From assembly GCA_964570565.1 (NCBI GenBank), contig CAZMYT010000005.1, positions 93,447-157,446 on the forward strand: a DNA stretch of 64,000 bases. The letters run 5' to 3'. Positions within the stretch are counted from its first letter, which is position 1. Every line of letters begins with the position of its first letter. Position numbers and translations under genes: made by a program. A model generated the notes under the pieces. The model searched no databases. It was not told where the DNA came from and saw nothing but the letters and a program-made list of their open reading frames with translations. This document shows, piece by piece, positions 18,490 through 25,842 of the stretch. This DNA comes from W0P28-013 sp964570565. GTDB taxonomy: Bacteria > Bacteroidota > Bacteroidia > Bacteroidales > Paludibacteraceae.

Positions 18490-19224
18490 ATGTTACATTA
18501 CGGATTAATTGGAAAATCACTAAAGCATTCTTTTTCAAAAGATTACTTTACTAGTAAATTTGAAAAAACACATATCAACGCCAATTATTCTTTATGCGAA
18601 TTAGCAAATATAGAGGAAATAAAAGATGTATTCTCAAAACAATGGCAAGGATTAAATGTTACGATTCCATACAAAGAACAAATAATACCTTTTTTAAACG
18701 AGGTTGATGACCTAGCAACACAAGTAGGAGCTGTAAACACCATTCAATTTAGTAAAAAAGAGGGACAAACATGGCTAAAAGGCTTTAATACGGATGTTAT
18801 CGGATTTGAAACGACACTCAAGCCACTCTTACAAACACATCATACACGCGCTTTAGTTTTGGGCACAGGTGGTGCCTCAAAGGCTGTAACTTACGTTCTC
18901 ACTAAATTAAACATTCCATACGTATACGTATCGCGTGAAGCTGGTCTTAATAAGTTAGGGTACGATGAGCTTACGTCTGAAATCATTTCGACACATACGT
19001 TGATAATTAACACAACACCACTCGGTATGTTTCCCGATTTGGAGAGTTATCCAGATATTCCATATAAAGCTATCGGTGAAAAACACTTACTCTACGATTT
19101 GGTATATAATCCAGTCAAAACGCAATTCTTGTTACAAGGAGAAGCACGCGGTGCCACCATAAAAAATGGTTTAGAAATGCTTATTAATCAAGCAGAAGCA
19201 GCTTATGAAATATGGAATCAATAA
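18490..19224 (+). CDS. aroE: Shikimate dehydrogenase
   Basis: The 244-residue enzyme reduces 3-dehydroshikimate with NADPH in aromatic amino acid synthesis. SLKHSFSKDYF at the N terminus binds substrate. The catalytic Lys62 (NVTIPYKE) and Asp102 (FNTD) are present. LGTGGASKAV is the nucleotide-binding loop and NTTPLGM follows. Length is slightly below the usual 270. The last gene of the TPR-DedA-aroE run, it is followed by a shared terminator. aroC of the same pathway lies elsewhere in the window (42.3 kb). Confidence 0.95.
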   Translation: MLHYGLIGKSLKHSFSKDYFTSKFEKTHINANYSLCELANIEEIKDVFSKQWQGLNVTIPYKEQIIPFLNEVDDLATQVGAVNTIQFSKKEGQTWLKGFNTDVIGFETTLKPLLQTHHTRALVLGTGGASKAVTYVLTKLNIPYVYVSREAGLNKLGYDELTSEIISTHTLIINTTPLGMFPDLESYPDIPYKAIGEKHLLYDLVYNPVKTQFLLQGEARGATIKNGLEMLINQAEAAYEIWNQ

Positions 19225-19225
19225 A

Positions 19226-19256
19226 AAAGCCTTACTATAAAAAGTAAGGCTTATTT
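19226..19256. terminator. Bidirectional terminator between aroE and the FadL-like gene
   Basis: A 10-bp perfect stem (AAGCCTTACT, loop of 5, AGTAAGGCTT) lies between convergent genes, with A/T runs on both sides. Confidence 0.85.
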
Positions 19257-19273
19257 ATTATATAACACAGTGA

Positions 19274-20812
19274 TTAAAATCTATACGATAAGGATAAAAC
19301 TACATTATGTGTATTGGTGACAACTTTGGAGGCATTAAATGCTGTAGTCTCATACGATTTGAATAATTCGTTTTTTTGACGATACGCATACGTTAAATCA
19401 ATGCCAAAACCTTCATGACGATAGCCAAACCCTCCAGTTCCATATAATGAGCCTTGATCTTTAAAATATTCCATATCGGTACGAATGGTATTAAGCGGAA
19501 CAGATTTAATAGCATCATTCCCAACCGATTCCGTTTGATAAGCAAAACCACCACGGACGGAAAAGGCCTCTGACAAACGATATTCTGCACCAGCTTTAAA
19601 TGTATGACCAGATAAAGCATACTTATTTATATCATCATTGTCTAACGCATAAGCATTACCATTCTCAAAAACATCAGTTTCGTTCACTTCCGATTTTAAA
19701 CGAGTAGACCCTTTATAGTCAGTAAACAGATAATCAAAACTAATAATAGCAGACTTTCCGATAATAAAGGCTGTACTAGCCTGAAACTTAAGCGGTGTTC
19801 TGTAACTATATGAAGCATATCCACTTGGTGCTTTAGCTGTACCTACATATTCTGTATCATAATCCATCTCAGCATAAAAACGGTCTGTCATGGCATAATA
19901 AGTCGGCGTATGAAACGACAAACCTAAGCGCATAAAAGACATAGGACGAACAATAACTCCAAACTTAAAATTTACGCCAACCCCGGTGGTGTAAAAATTA
20001 TTTTTTAGCACAAAATTACCACCAGCCTGAAATTGTTCTCCATAAACAGATGTAATGGCATAATCAATAGATTGTAAATTAAAACCTGCTCCGAGATAGA
20101 ACACATTACTAATATTGGCACCATAATTGAAGCCAAACTCGTCGACACTACCACTTTCCACGGCTTTGTAACGTCCTGTAGATGTTTCTCCATTCGCGAG
20201 TAAAGATGTCCATTTTAGCGAATCTGCTCCAGCACCAGGATTAATTAAATAACCTTGATAAGCCAGCTCAGAAAGCCATGGCACATTTATATTATCGTAT
20301 GGATCATACGAATCTGTTTTTTCCAAGGCTGATTCTGCGAAACCATTTGTGAAGCTAGCCATATAATCGGTCATTGAATTCAATGATTCACCACCACGAA
20401 TATCAGCATAACGGTGAAAATTTTTCAAACGATTATAAGAGAAACTAAAGTTGCTAGCCACTAAGCCTCGCTCTCGCATCGGATCAACATAAGCAAATAT
20501 TAAGGCTGCATTATTAATATTAAAATTGAATTTAGATCCTGAAGCTGGCTGATCCCACTTAGACTTGGTTTGTACGGTCATAAAATTACCTGTTATGGTC
20601 ATTTCTGAACTTCTATAAATGGCCAATCCTGCAGGATTATCTACGATACTCGAAGCATCGCCACCTAAAGCTCCAAAGGCACCTGCCATACTCATGTAAC
20701 GAGCAGTTCCATTAATCGAATTATCGGCATAACGCAAAGCATCAAAAATGCCTTGTGCCGAAACCGAAATACCAAAGAGCAATAAGGTTAATGTGATTAT
20801 ATTACGTTTCAT
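19274..20812 (-). CDS. FadL/OmpP1-like outer-membrane protein
   Basis: The protein has a signal peptide (MKRNIITLTLLLFGISVSAQ) and then the segment MSMAGAFGALGGDASSIVDNPAGLA, the N-terminal hatch signature of the FadL/TodX transport family. The rest alternates in the way of a beta-barrel and ends in LSLSYRF with a terminal Phe. Relatives import hydrophobic compounds. The substrate here is unknown. An ATG three codons upstream (20821) is possible, but Met at 20812 starts a better signal peptide. It follows the Ser-rich protein gene by about 28 bases and is probably its operon partner. Confidence 0.85.
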   Translation of the reverse strand: MKRNIITLTLLLFGISVSAQGIFDALRYADNSINGTARYMSMAGAFGALGGDASSIVDNPAGLAIYRSSEMTITGNFMTVQTKSKWDQPASGSKFNFNINNAALIFAYVDPMRERGLVASNFSFSYNRLKNFHRYADIRGGESLNSMTDYMASFTNGFAESALEKTDSYDPYDNINVPWLSELAYQGYLINPGAGADSLKWTSLLANGETSTGRYKAVESGSVDEFGFNYGANISNVFYLGAGFNLQSIDYAITSVYGEQFQAGGNFVLKNNFYTTGVGVNFKFGVIVRPMSFMRLGLSFHTPTYYAMTDRFYAEMDYDTEYVGTAKAPSGYASYSYRTPLKFQASTAFIIGKSAIISFDYLFTDYKGSTRLKSEVNETDVFENGNAYALDNDDINKYALSGHTFKAGAEYRLSEAFSVRGGFAYQTESVGNDAIKSVPLNTIRTDMEYFKDQGSLYGTGGFGYRHEGFGIDLTYAYRQKNELFKSYETTAFNASKVVTNTHNVVLSLSYRF

Positions 20813-20840
20813 AATGGTCATGATTATTTTGAATTAAACG

Positions 20841-21884
20841 TTAACGACGTGTAGTACTACTACCACCTCCACGAGATCCACCACCAGCTGAAGAAGAACC
20901 TCCACCGCGGCTTCCTCCACTACTTGAACCACTAGAAGTTCCCGTAGAACGAGTACCGCTGCCAGATGTAGAGTGAGTTCCAGAAGAAAATCCAGAACGA
21001 CTTCCGCTACTACTTGACGAACTCGAAGATGTTCCTGAATAACGACTTCCATTATCTGATGAAGAAGTAGTTACACGCACAGTTGATCCAGAGCTGTAAC
21101 TTCCACGCGTAGATTCTGAATTGGATGACGTAGATACGGTTGAACTTTGAGACCTTCGTGTGTTCGTAGTTCCTACACTTTGAGTGGAAGAAGCTTCACG
21201 ATTACGTGCTCCAACATTATTTGATGATGTTGTGGAAGTCGTACTACGTGTGCCATCATAACGACCCGCGCTATTATGCTGACGACGATACGTTTCATTG
21301 GATATATCGGAATAACTTGAACTGCCATTATGACCTGGATTATAACACGAATAACAATCATAATAAGGATAGTACCAAGGATCATAATAAAATGGACTCC
21401 AATAATTGGCAGGCATCCAACCCCAATAGGTATAATAGTTGTTATAATAAAATGGCATACCATACCAAGAATTCCAAGACCAGCCCCAACCCATATTGTC
21501 GTAGTAATTATTATAATATGGGTTGTTATTCACATTCGTATTGTTACCCGAAATATCGACACCATTATCACCAACAGAGACATTATAGTCGCCATTAGCT
21601 AAATCATAAATAGTGGTATCATTGCCTTCGATATGCACTAATAAGTTTTCGTTATGAAACGCATTTAATCGCTGAGTGTAGGTATAATCTTCTTCCGTAA
21701 GACTCACATTGGCATCCAATAGCACAGAAGGTTGTTCAGCCTCCACATCAGAGTATTTTACTACTTTGCGTACATCCTTTTTGGGGATATCCGTTTTGGG
21801 ATTAAAATAGATATCATCATATTGAGCAAAAGCTGAAAAAGATGATAAACAGCTAATCAACAAAAATAGTTTAAACTTGTTCAT
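20841..21884 (-). CDS. Secreted low-complexity protein: Tyr/Trp/Asn-rich middle, Ser/Gly/Arg-rich tail
   Basis: I do not assign a function. The 347-residue protein starts with a signal peptide (MNKFKLFLLISCLSSFSAFA). Residues about 22-105 are ordinary sequence, about 115-185 are rich in Tyr, Trp and Asn (clusters such as YYNNYYDNMGWGWSW), and about 190-347 consist almost wholly of Ser, Thr, Gly and Arg. It has two cysteines in the YDCYSCY segment. A full Shine-Dalgarno AAGGAGG lies 6 bases before the ATG, which is strong for this phylum. The composition suggests a surface-exposed, disordered or matrix-like protein. The next gene encodes an outer-membrane barrel. Confidence 0.8.
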   Translation of the reverse strand: MNKFKLFLLISCLSSFSAFAQYDDIYFNPKTDIPKKDVRKVVKYSDVEAEQPSVLLDANVSLTEEDYTYTQRLNAFHNENLLVHIEGNDTTIYDLANGDYNVSVGDNGVDISGNNTNVNNNPYYNNYYDNMGWGWSWNSWYGMPFYYNNYYTYWGWMPANYWSPFYYDPWYYPYYDCYSCYNPGHNGSSSYSDISNETYRRQHNSAGRYDGTRSTTSTTSSNNVGARNREASSTQSVGTTNTRRSQSSTVSTSSNSESTRGSYSSGSTVRVTTSSSDNGSRYSGTSSSSSSSSGSRSGFSSGTHSTSGSGTRSTGTSSGSSSGGSRGGGSSSAGGGSRGGGSSTTRR

Positions 21885-21889
21885 AATAA

Positions 21890-21896
21890 CCTCCTT
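21890..21896 (-). promoter_or_regulatory. Strong Shine-Dalgarno sequence for the Ser-rich protein
   Basis: On the minus strand this reads AAGGAGG, five bases before the ATG. Bacteroidota genes usually lack such strong sites and most genes in this window show none, so high translation is likely. Confidence 0.7.
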
Positions 21897-21924
21897 ACTT
21901 TAATGAGAATAATTATTCAGTGTA

Positions 21925-21932
21925 CAAATATA
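21925..21932 (-). promoter_or_regulatory. Bacteroidota -7 element for the Ser-rich protein operon
   Basis: On the minus strand this reads TATATTTG, an exact TAnnTTTG, 40 bases before the start. Confidence 0.55.
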
Positions 21933-22147
21933 GTGCAAAAAAGACAACTATTAATAGGGTTAACCAACTTTAACCAATCAAGACCAGCCAATAAAAGAAT
22001 TATTACTTTAATAATCAATTATTTATTTGCTTCTTAAAATAAGGACTAGTTTTCATTTATTAAAAAAAACAGACCATAAAAACGTCAACCATAGAGCTAC
22101 TTTGGTAAATTTTATGATAAACATGGTGCTATTAACGTATAAATTCG

Positions 22148-22155
22148 TACTTTTG
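22148..22155 (+). promoter_or_regulatory. Bacteroidota -7 element for the MFS gene
   Basis: TACTTTTG lies 39 bases before the ATG at 22195. It lies inside the upstream extension of the open frame and so argues for the shorter start. Confidence 0.6.
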
Positions 22156-22194
22156 CAGCAATTTTTTAGTAAAAACATCCATCAATTTAGAATT

Positions 22195-23571
22195 ATGACA
22201 GAAAAGATTCAAACCCTCATGCGTGATAACGCAGTGGCTCGCTGGACAGCACTTGTATTATTAGCGTCTACCATGTTTTTTGCGTATATGTTTGTAGATG
22301 TACTTTCGCCACTACAAAGTATGTTACAAGAACAACTCAAATGGACTCCAGATATCTATGGCACTTTTGCTAGTTCGGAATACTTCTTAAATGTATTTGC
22401 ATTTTTCCTCATCTTTGCAGGTATTATATTGGATAAAATGGGAGTACGTTTTACCGCTATTCTATCTGGTTTTGTAATGGTAACAGGTGCATCTATCAAA
22501 TTTTATGCTGTTAGTGAAGCCTTTGCTGGAAGTGGAATCGAGACACTGTTAAACTCATTCTGGACATCGTTTCCTGCATCAGCTAAATTAGCCTCATTAG
22601 GCTTTATGATTTTTGGATGTGGTGTTGAAATGGCGGGTGTAACCGTATCAAAAGGTATTGTTAAATGGTTTCAAGGTAAAGAATTAGCGTTGGCTATGGG
22701 TATCGAAATGGCAATCGCTCGTTTAGGCGTTTTTGCTATTTTCCGTATTTCTCCACGTGTAGCCGATGCTACAGGACACATTAGTTCTCCAGTATTATTC
22801 TGTTTAGTGCTTCTTTTGATAGGCTTGATTTCATGTACCGTGTATTTTTTCATGGATAAAAAATTAGAAAAACAGATGGGTGAAAGTGGTGAAGAACCTG
22901 AAGAACCATTTAAATTAAGTGATATTGGGAAGTTGTTTACCAGCAAAACGTTCTTAATTGTAGCTGGGTTATGCGTTCTATACTACTCTGCAATTTTCCC
23001 ATTTCAAAAATTTGCTGCTAATATGTTAGAGAATCGTTTAGCTATTTCGAATAAAGAAGCTAGCGATATTTTCTCGTGGTTTCCAATCGGTGCTATGTTA
23101 TTGACTCCACTTTTGGGTGCTTTCTTAGATAATAAAGGAAAAGGTGCTACCATGCTTATCATTGGCTCAGTGCTCATGTGCTCCTGCCACTTGGTATTTG
23201 CTTTAGTTCCAGCTGAACAATTTACGCCTTTTATAGCTTATTCTGCTATTTTAGTATTAGGCATCTCATTCTCTTTGGTTCCTGCAGCTTTATGGCCTTC
23301 GGTTCCTAAATTAGTCGAAAATCGTTATTTAGGATCGGCATATTCTGTCATTTTCTGGATTCAAAATATTGGTTTAATGGCTTTCCCTATGCTCATTGGT
23401 TGGTCATTACAGATGACTAATAAAGGTGTACTCGACCCAAAAGGTTATAATTATACCGTACCGATGCTGATTTTTGCGGCATTAGGCGTTTTAGCTTTTG
23501 TTTTAGCCATTTGGTTGAAAGCTGAAGATAAGAAAAAAGGTTACGGCGTAGAATTGCCTAATAAAAAGTAA
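22195..23571 (+). CDS. Major facilitator superfamily transporter
   Basis: The protein is 458 residues from the ATG at 22195 (MTEKIQTLMRD). The frame is open upstream to 22027, but that part contains the promoter and has no family character. About 12 hydrophobic segments are visible, separated by a hydrophilic central loop with KKLEKQMGESGEEPEEP between the two halves. The sequence type recalls Bacteroidota transporters related to the lysosomal MFSD1 group, which would suggest peptide or amino acid transport; that is an uncertain inference. The next gene starts directly at its stop codon. Confidence 0.88.
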   Translation: MTEKIQTLMRDNAVARWTALVLLASTMFFAYMFVDVLSPLQSMLQEQLKWTPDIYGTFASSEYFLNVFAFFLIFAGIILDKMGVRFTAILSGFVMVTGASIKFYAVSEAFAGSGIETLLNSFWTSFPASAKLASLGFMIFGCGVEMAGVTVSKGIVKWFQGKELALAMGIEMAIARLGVFAIFRISPRVADATGHISSPVLFCLVLLLIGLISCTVYFFMDKKLEKQMGESGEEPEEPFKLSDIGKLFTSKTFLIVAGLCVLYYSAIFPFQKFAANMLENRLAISNKEASDIFSWFPIGAMLLTPLLGAFLDNKGKGATMLIIGSVLMCSCHLVFALVPAEQFTPFIAYSAILVLGISFSLVPAALWPSVPKLVENRYLGSAYSVIFWIQNIGLMAFPMLIGWSLQMTNKGVLDPKGYNYTVPMLIFAALGVLAFVLAIWLKAEDKKKGYGVELPNKK

Positions 23572-24282
23572 GTGACACCAGGCGTACTATATTTAATACC
23601 TACCACTTTGGGTGATTGCGCATTATCGCAAGTTCTGCCTGAAGGAAACAACTCTATTATTAAAGAGTTAAAGGTTTTTATTGTCGAAAACATACGCACG
23701 GCAAGACGCTTTTTAAAACAAGTAGACCGAACTATTAACATTGACGAGTTGCTATTTTTTGAATTAAACGAGCATACGGATCTTAATCAAATTAGCAGCT
23801 ATTTAGAACCGTTACAAAAAGGTCAAAATATTGGAATAATTTCAGAAGCCGGTTGCCCAGCCATTGCAGACCCAGGTGCCGACATTGTTGCTTTAGCGCA
23901 AGCTAAAAACATTAAAGTTGTACCATTAGTAGGACCGTCAAGTATCTTATTATCGCTTATGGCAAGCGGTTTCAATGGACAAAGTTTTGCTTTTCATGGT
24001 TATTTGCCAATAGACAAAGCACAACGTTCCGAAAAATTGAAACAACTCGAAAGACGCATCTATAACGAACATCAAACACAGTTATTTATAGAAACGCCTT
24101 ATCGGAACAATCAATTACTAGAGGAATTACTGAAATCATTGCAACCTCAAACAAAAGTGTGTGTTGCTGTAGATATAACATCGCATGACGAGTATATACA
24201 CACAAAGACAGTGAAGGAATGGAAATCAACTCCGGCTCCCGAACTACACAAACGTCCTTGTATCTTTTTGATTTACAAGTAA
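23572..24282 (+). CDS. RsmI-like tetrapyrrole-methylase-fold SAM methyltransferase
   Basis: The 236-residue protein resembles the 16S rRNA 2'-O-methyltransferase RsmI (SEAGCPAIADPGADIV, LVGPSSILLSLMASGFNGQ, FIETPYRN). The usual N-terminal GTPIGN-type loop is replaced by IPTTLGD. I therefore call it an RsmI-like paralogue, not RsmI itself. The start is a GTG immediately after the TAA of the MFS gene with no gap, so translation is probably coupled. Target RNA or other substrate is unknown. Confidence 0.85.
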   Translation: MTPGVLYLIPTTLGDCALSQVLPEGNNSIIKELKVFIVENIRTARRFLKQVDRTINIDELLFFELNEHTDLNQISSYLEPLQKGQNIGIISEAGCPAIADPGADIVALAQAKNIKVVPLVGPSSILLSLMASGFNGQSFAFHGYLPIDKAQRSEKLKQLERRIYNEHQTQLFIETPYRNNQLLEELLKSLQPQTKVCVAVDITSHDEYIHTKTVKEWKSTPAPELHKRPCIFLIYK

Positions 24283-24383
24283 TAGATAGAATTAACAAAC
24301 AAAAATATTAACCAAATTGTGAACCAAAGAAAACGAATAAAGTAAACTTATTCGTGTAATTATTAAACATTAAATTATTAATT

Positions 24384-25130
24384 ATGAAATTATTAGAAGG
24401 TAAAGTAGCTATTGTTACGGGAGCTGCTCGTGGCATTGGTAAAGCCATTGCTTTAAAATTTGCAGCAGAAGGTGCTGATATTGCTTTTACAGATTTGAAC
24501 ATTGACGAAAATGCTAAAAAAACAGAAGCAGAAATAGCTGCCTTAGGAGTTAAAGTTAAAGCTTATGCTTCAAATGCTGCTAATTTTGAAGACACACACA
24601 CCGTAGTGGAAGAAATTCTTAAAGATTTCGGTCATATCGATGTACTTATCAACAATGCTGGTATTACAAAAGATGGTTTAATGATGCGCATGACAGAACA
24701 ACAATGGGATGCTGTTATCAATGTAAACTTAAAATCTGCTTTCAACTTCATTCATGCTGTTACACCTATTATGATGCGTCAAAAGAACGGTTCTATCGTT
24801 AATATGAGCTCGGTAGTTGGTGTAAGCGGTAACGCTGGACAATGTAATTATTCAGCATCAAAAGCAGGTATGATTGGGTTAGCTAAATCTATTGCGAAAG
24901 AAGTTGGTTCACGTGGTATTCGTGCTAACTGTATTGCTCCTGGCTTTATTATTACGGAAATGACTGGCGCATTGAGCGAAGAAGTTAAAGAACAATGGGC
25001 TAAGCAAATTCCATTACGCCGTGGAGGTACTCCTGAAGATGTAGCAAATGTGGCTGCGTTCCTTGCTTCTGACTTATCGAGCTATGTGAGTGGACAAGTA
25101 ATTCACTGCTGTGGTGGTATGAATATGTAA
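24384..25130 (+). CDS. fabG: 3-oxoacyl-[acyl-carrier-protein] reductase
   Basis: The 248-residue short-chain dehydrogenase reduces 3-oxoacyl-ACP with NADPH in fatty acid elongation. TGAARGIGK at 12-20 is the nucleotide loop, NNAG at 90-93 is conserved, and the catalytic Ser143, Tyr156 and Lys160 are in place. The C terminus SGQVIHCCGGMNM fits FabG. Length is typical. It lies about 100 bases after the methylase gene and ends at a strong terminator shared with the convergent lolA-like gene. Confidence 0.94.
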   Translation: MKLLEGKVAIVTGAARGIGKAIALKFAAEGADIAFTDLNIDENAKKTEAEIAALGVKVKAYASNAANFEDTHTVVEEILKDFGHIDVLINNAGITKDGLMMRMTEQQWDAVINVNLKSAFNFIHAVTPIMMRQKNGSIVNMSSVVGVSGNAGQCNYSASKAGMIGLAKSIAKEVGSRGIRANCIAPGFIITEMTGALSEEVKEQWAKQIPLRRGGTPEDVANVAAFLASDLSSYVSGQVIHCCGGMNM

Positions 25131-25146
25131 TCCAATAATTCTCCAT

Positions 25147-25182
25147 AAAAAAAGCGCTGAAAATCTTTTCAGCGCTTTTTTT
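25147..25182. terminator. Bidirectional terminator between fabG and the lolA-like gene
   Basis: A perfect stem of at least 14 bp (AAAAGCGCTGAAAA with its complement, 2-base centre) is flanked by A and T runs between convergent genes. Confidence 0.9.
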
Positions 25183-25195
25183 ATGAAATACTATT

Positions 25196-25831
25196 TTATC
25201 GCAAATCATTTAACTCTACTTTAGGATACCGGCTCTTATCAAAAGTAAAAATAGCGACATCCTTAATAGGTTGCTGTTTTTGTATGGTAAAAATCAATTT
25301 ATCAGCATTGCGTTGTGAAAACTCAATCTTTTTTAATTGACTTGTATTTTTATCGATACTCAACCGAATACGAAAATAGTCGACTTTCTTAGACACAGTA
25401 GGATATAAAAAAAGGTACCATACGGTTGGGTCATTGGTCGTTTCATCAAAAGCTACGCGATGTGTTTTTTCATATCCACGAATCATCATTAAAGGATTCA
25501 TCTCTTTCTGTTCTTGCGCCGTAGGTTCGCTAATGGACACTTCATTATTGGCTTTTACATAAACCCATTGTGTTTTACCATCAAAAAACGTCTCCATGCC
25601 AGCTAACGAAATGTACGCTTTTTTACCATTGATGGCACAAACACCCTTCTGAACTTCTTTTTGGTTGGTATTGCCGGCAATATAGGTAGTCGTAAAATCA
25701 AATTTTGAAGGCGTTTTATATAATTGCGAAATAGCCTTATCCACAATAGTTTTAGCCTTAGGATCACTCGTTTGAGCACCTAAACTTAGCGTAACAAGCA
25801 TTAAACAAAATACCGAAAAAATCTTATTCAT
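25196..25831 (-). CDS. LolA-like outer-membrane lipoprotein carrier
   Basis: The 211-residue protein has a signal peptide (MNKIFSVFCLMLVTLSLGAQ) and a LolA-like beta body with FDGKTQWVYVKANNEVSISEPT and an amphipathic strand pattern. LolA carries lipoproteins across the periplasm. It follows ftsK by 11 bases, the same ftsK-lolA order known from Escherichia coli, which supports the call. The sequence is divergent, so confidence in the family is moderate to high but not complete. Confidence 0.82.
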   Translation of the reverse strand: MNKIFSVFCLMLVTLSLGAQTSDPKAKTIVDKAISQLYKTPSKFDFTTTYIAGNTNQKEVQKGVCAINGKKAYISLAGMETFFDGKTQWVYVKANNEVSISEPTAQEQKEMNPLMMIRGYEKTHRVAFDETTNDPTVWYLFLYPTVSKKVDYFRIRLSIDKNTSQLKKIEFSQRNADKLIFTIQKQQPIKDVAIFTFDKSRYPKVELNDLR

Positions 25832-25842
25832 AATACAGATTA

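Noticed and set aside
21206..21602. Two long plus-strand frames opposite the Tyr/Trp-rich protein
   Set aside because: They are by-products of biased codons in the low-complexity gene; the products are His/Asn- or Ile/Thr-only strings.
22027..22194. 56-residue N-terminal extension of the MFS transporter
   Set aside because: It contains the promoter element at 22148-22155 and no recognisable protein character.
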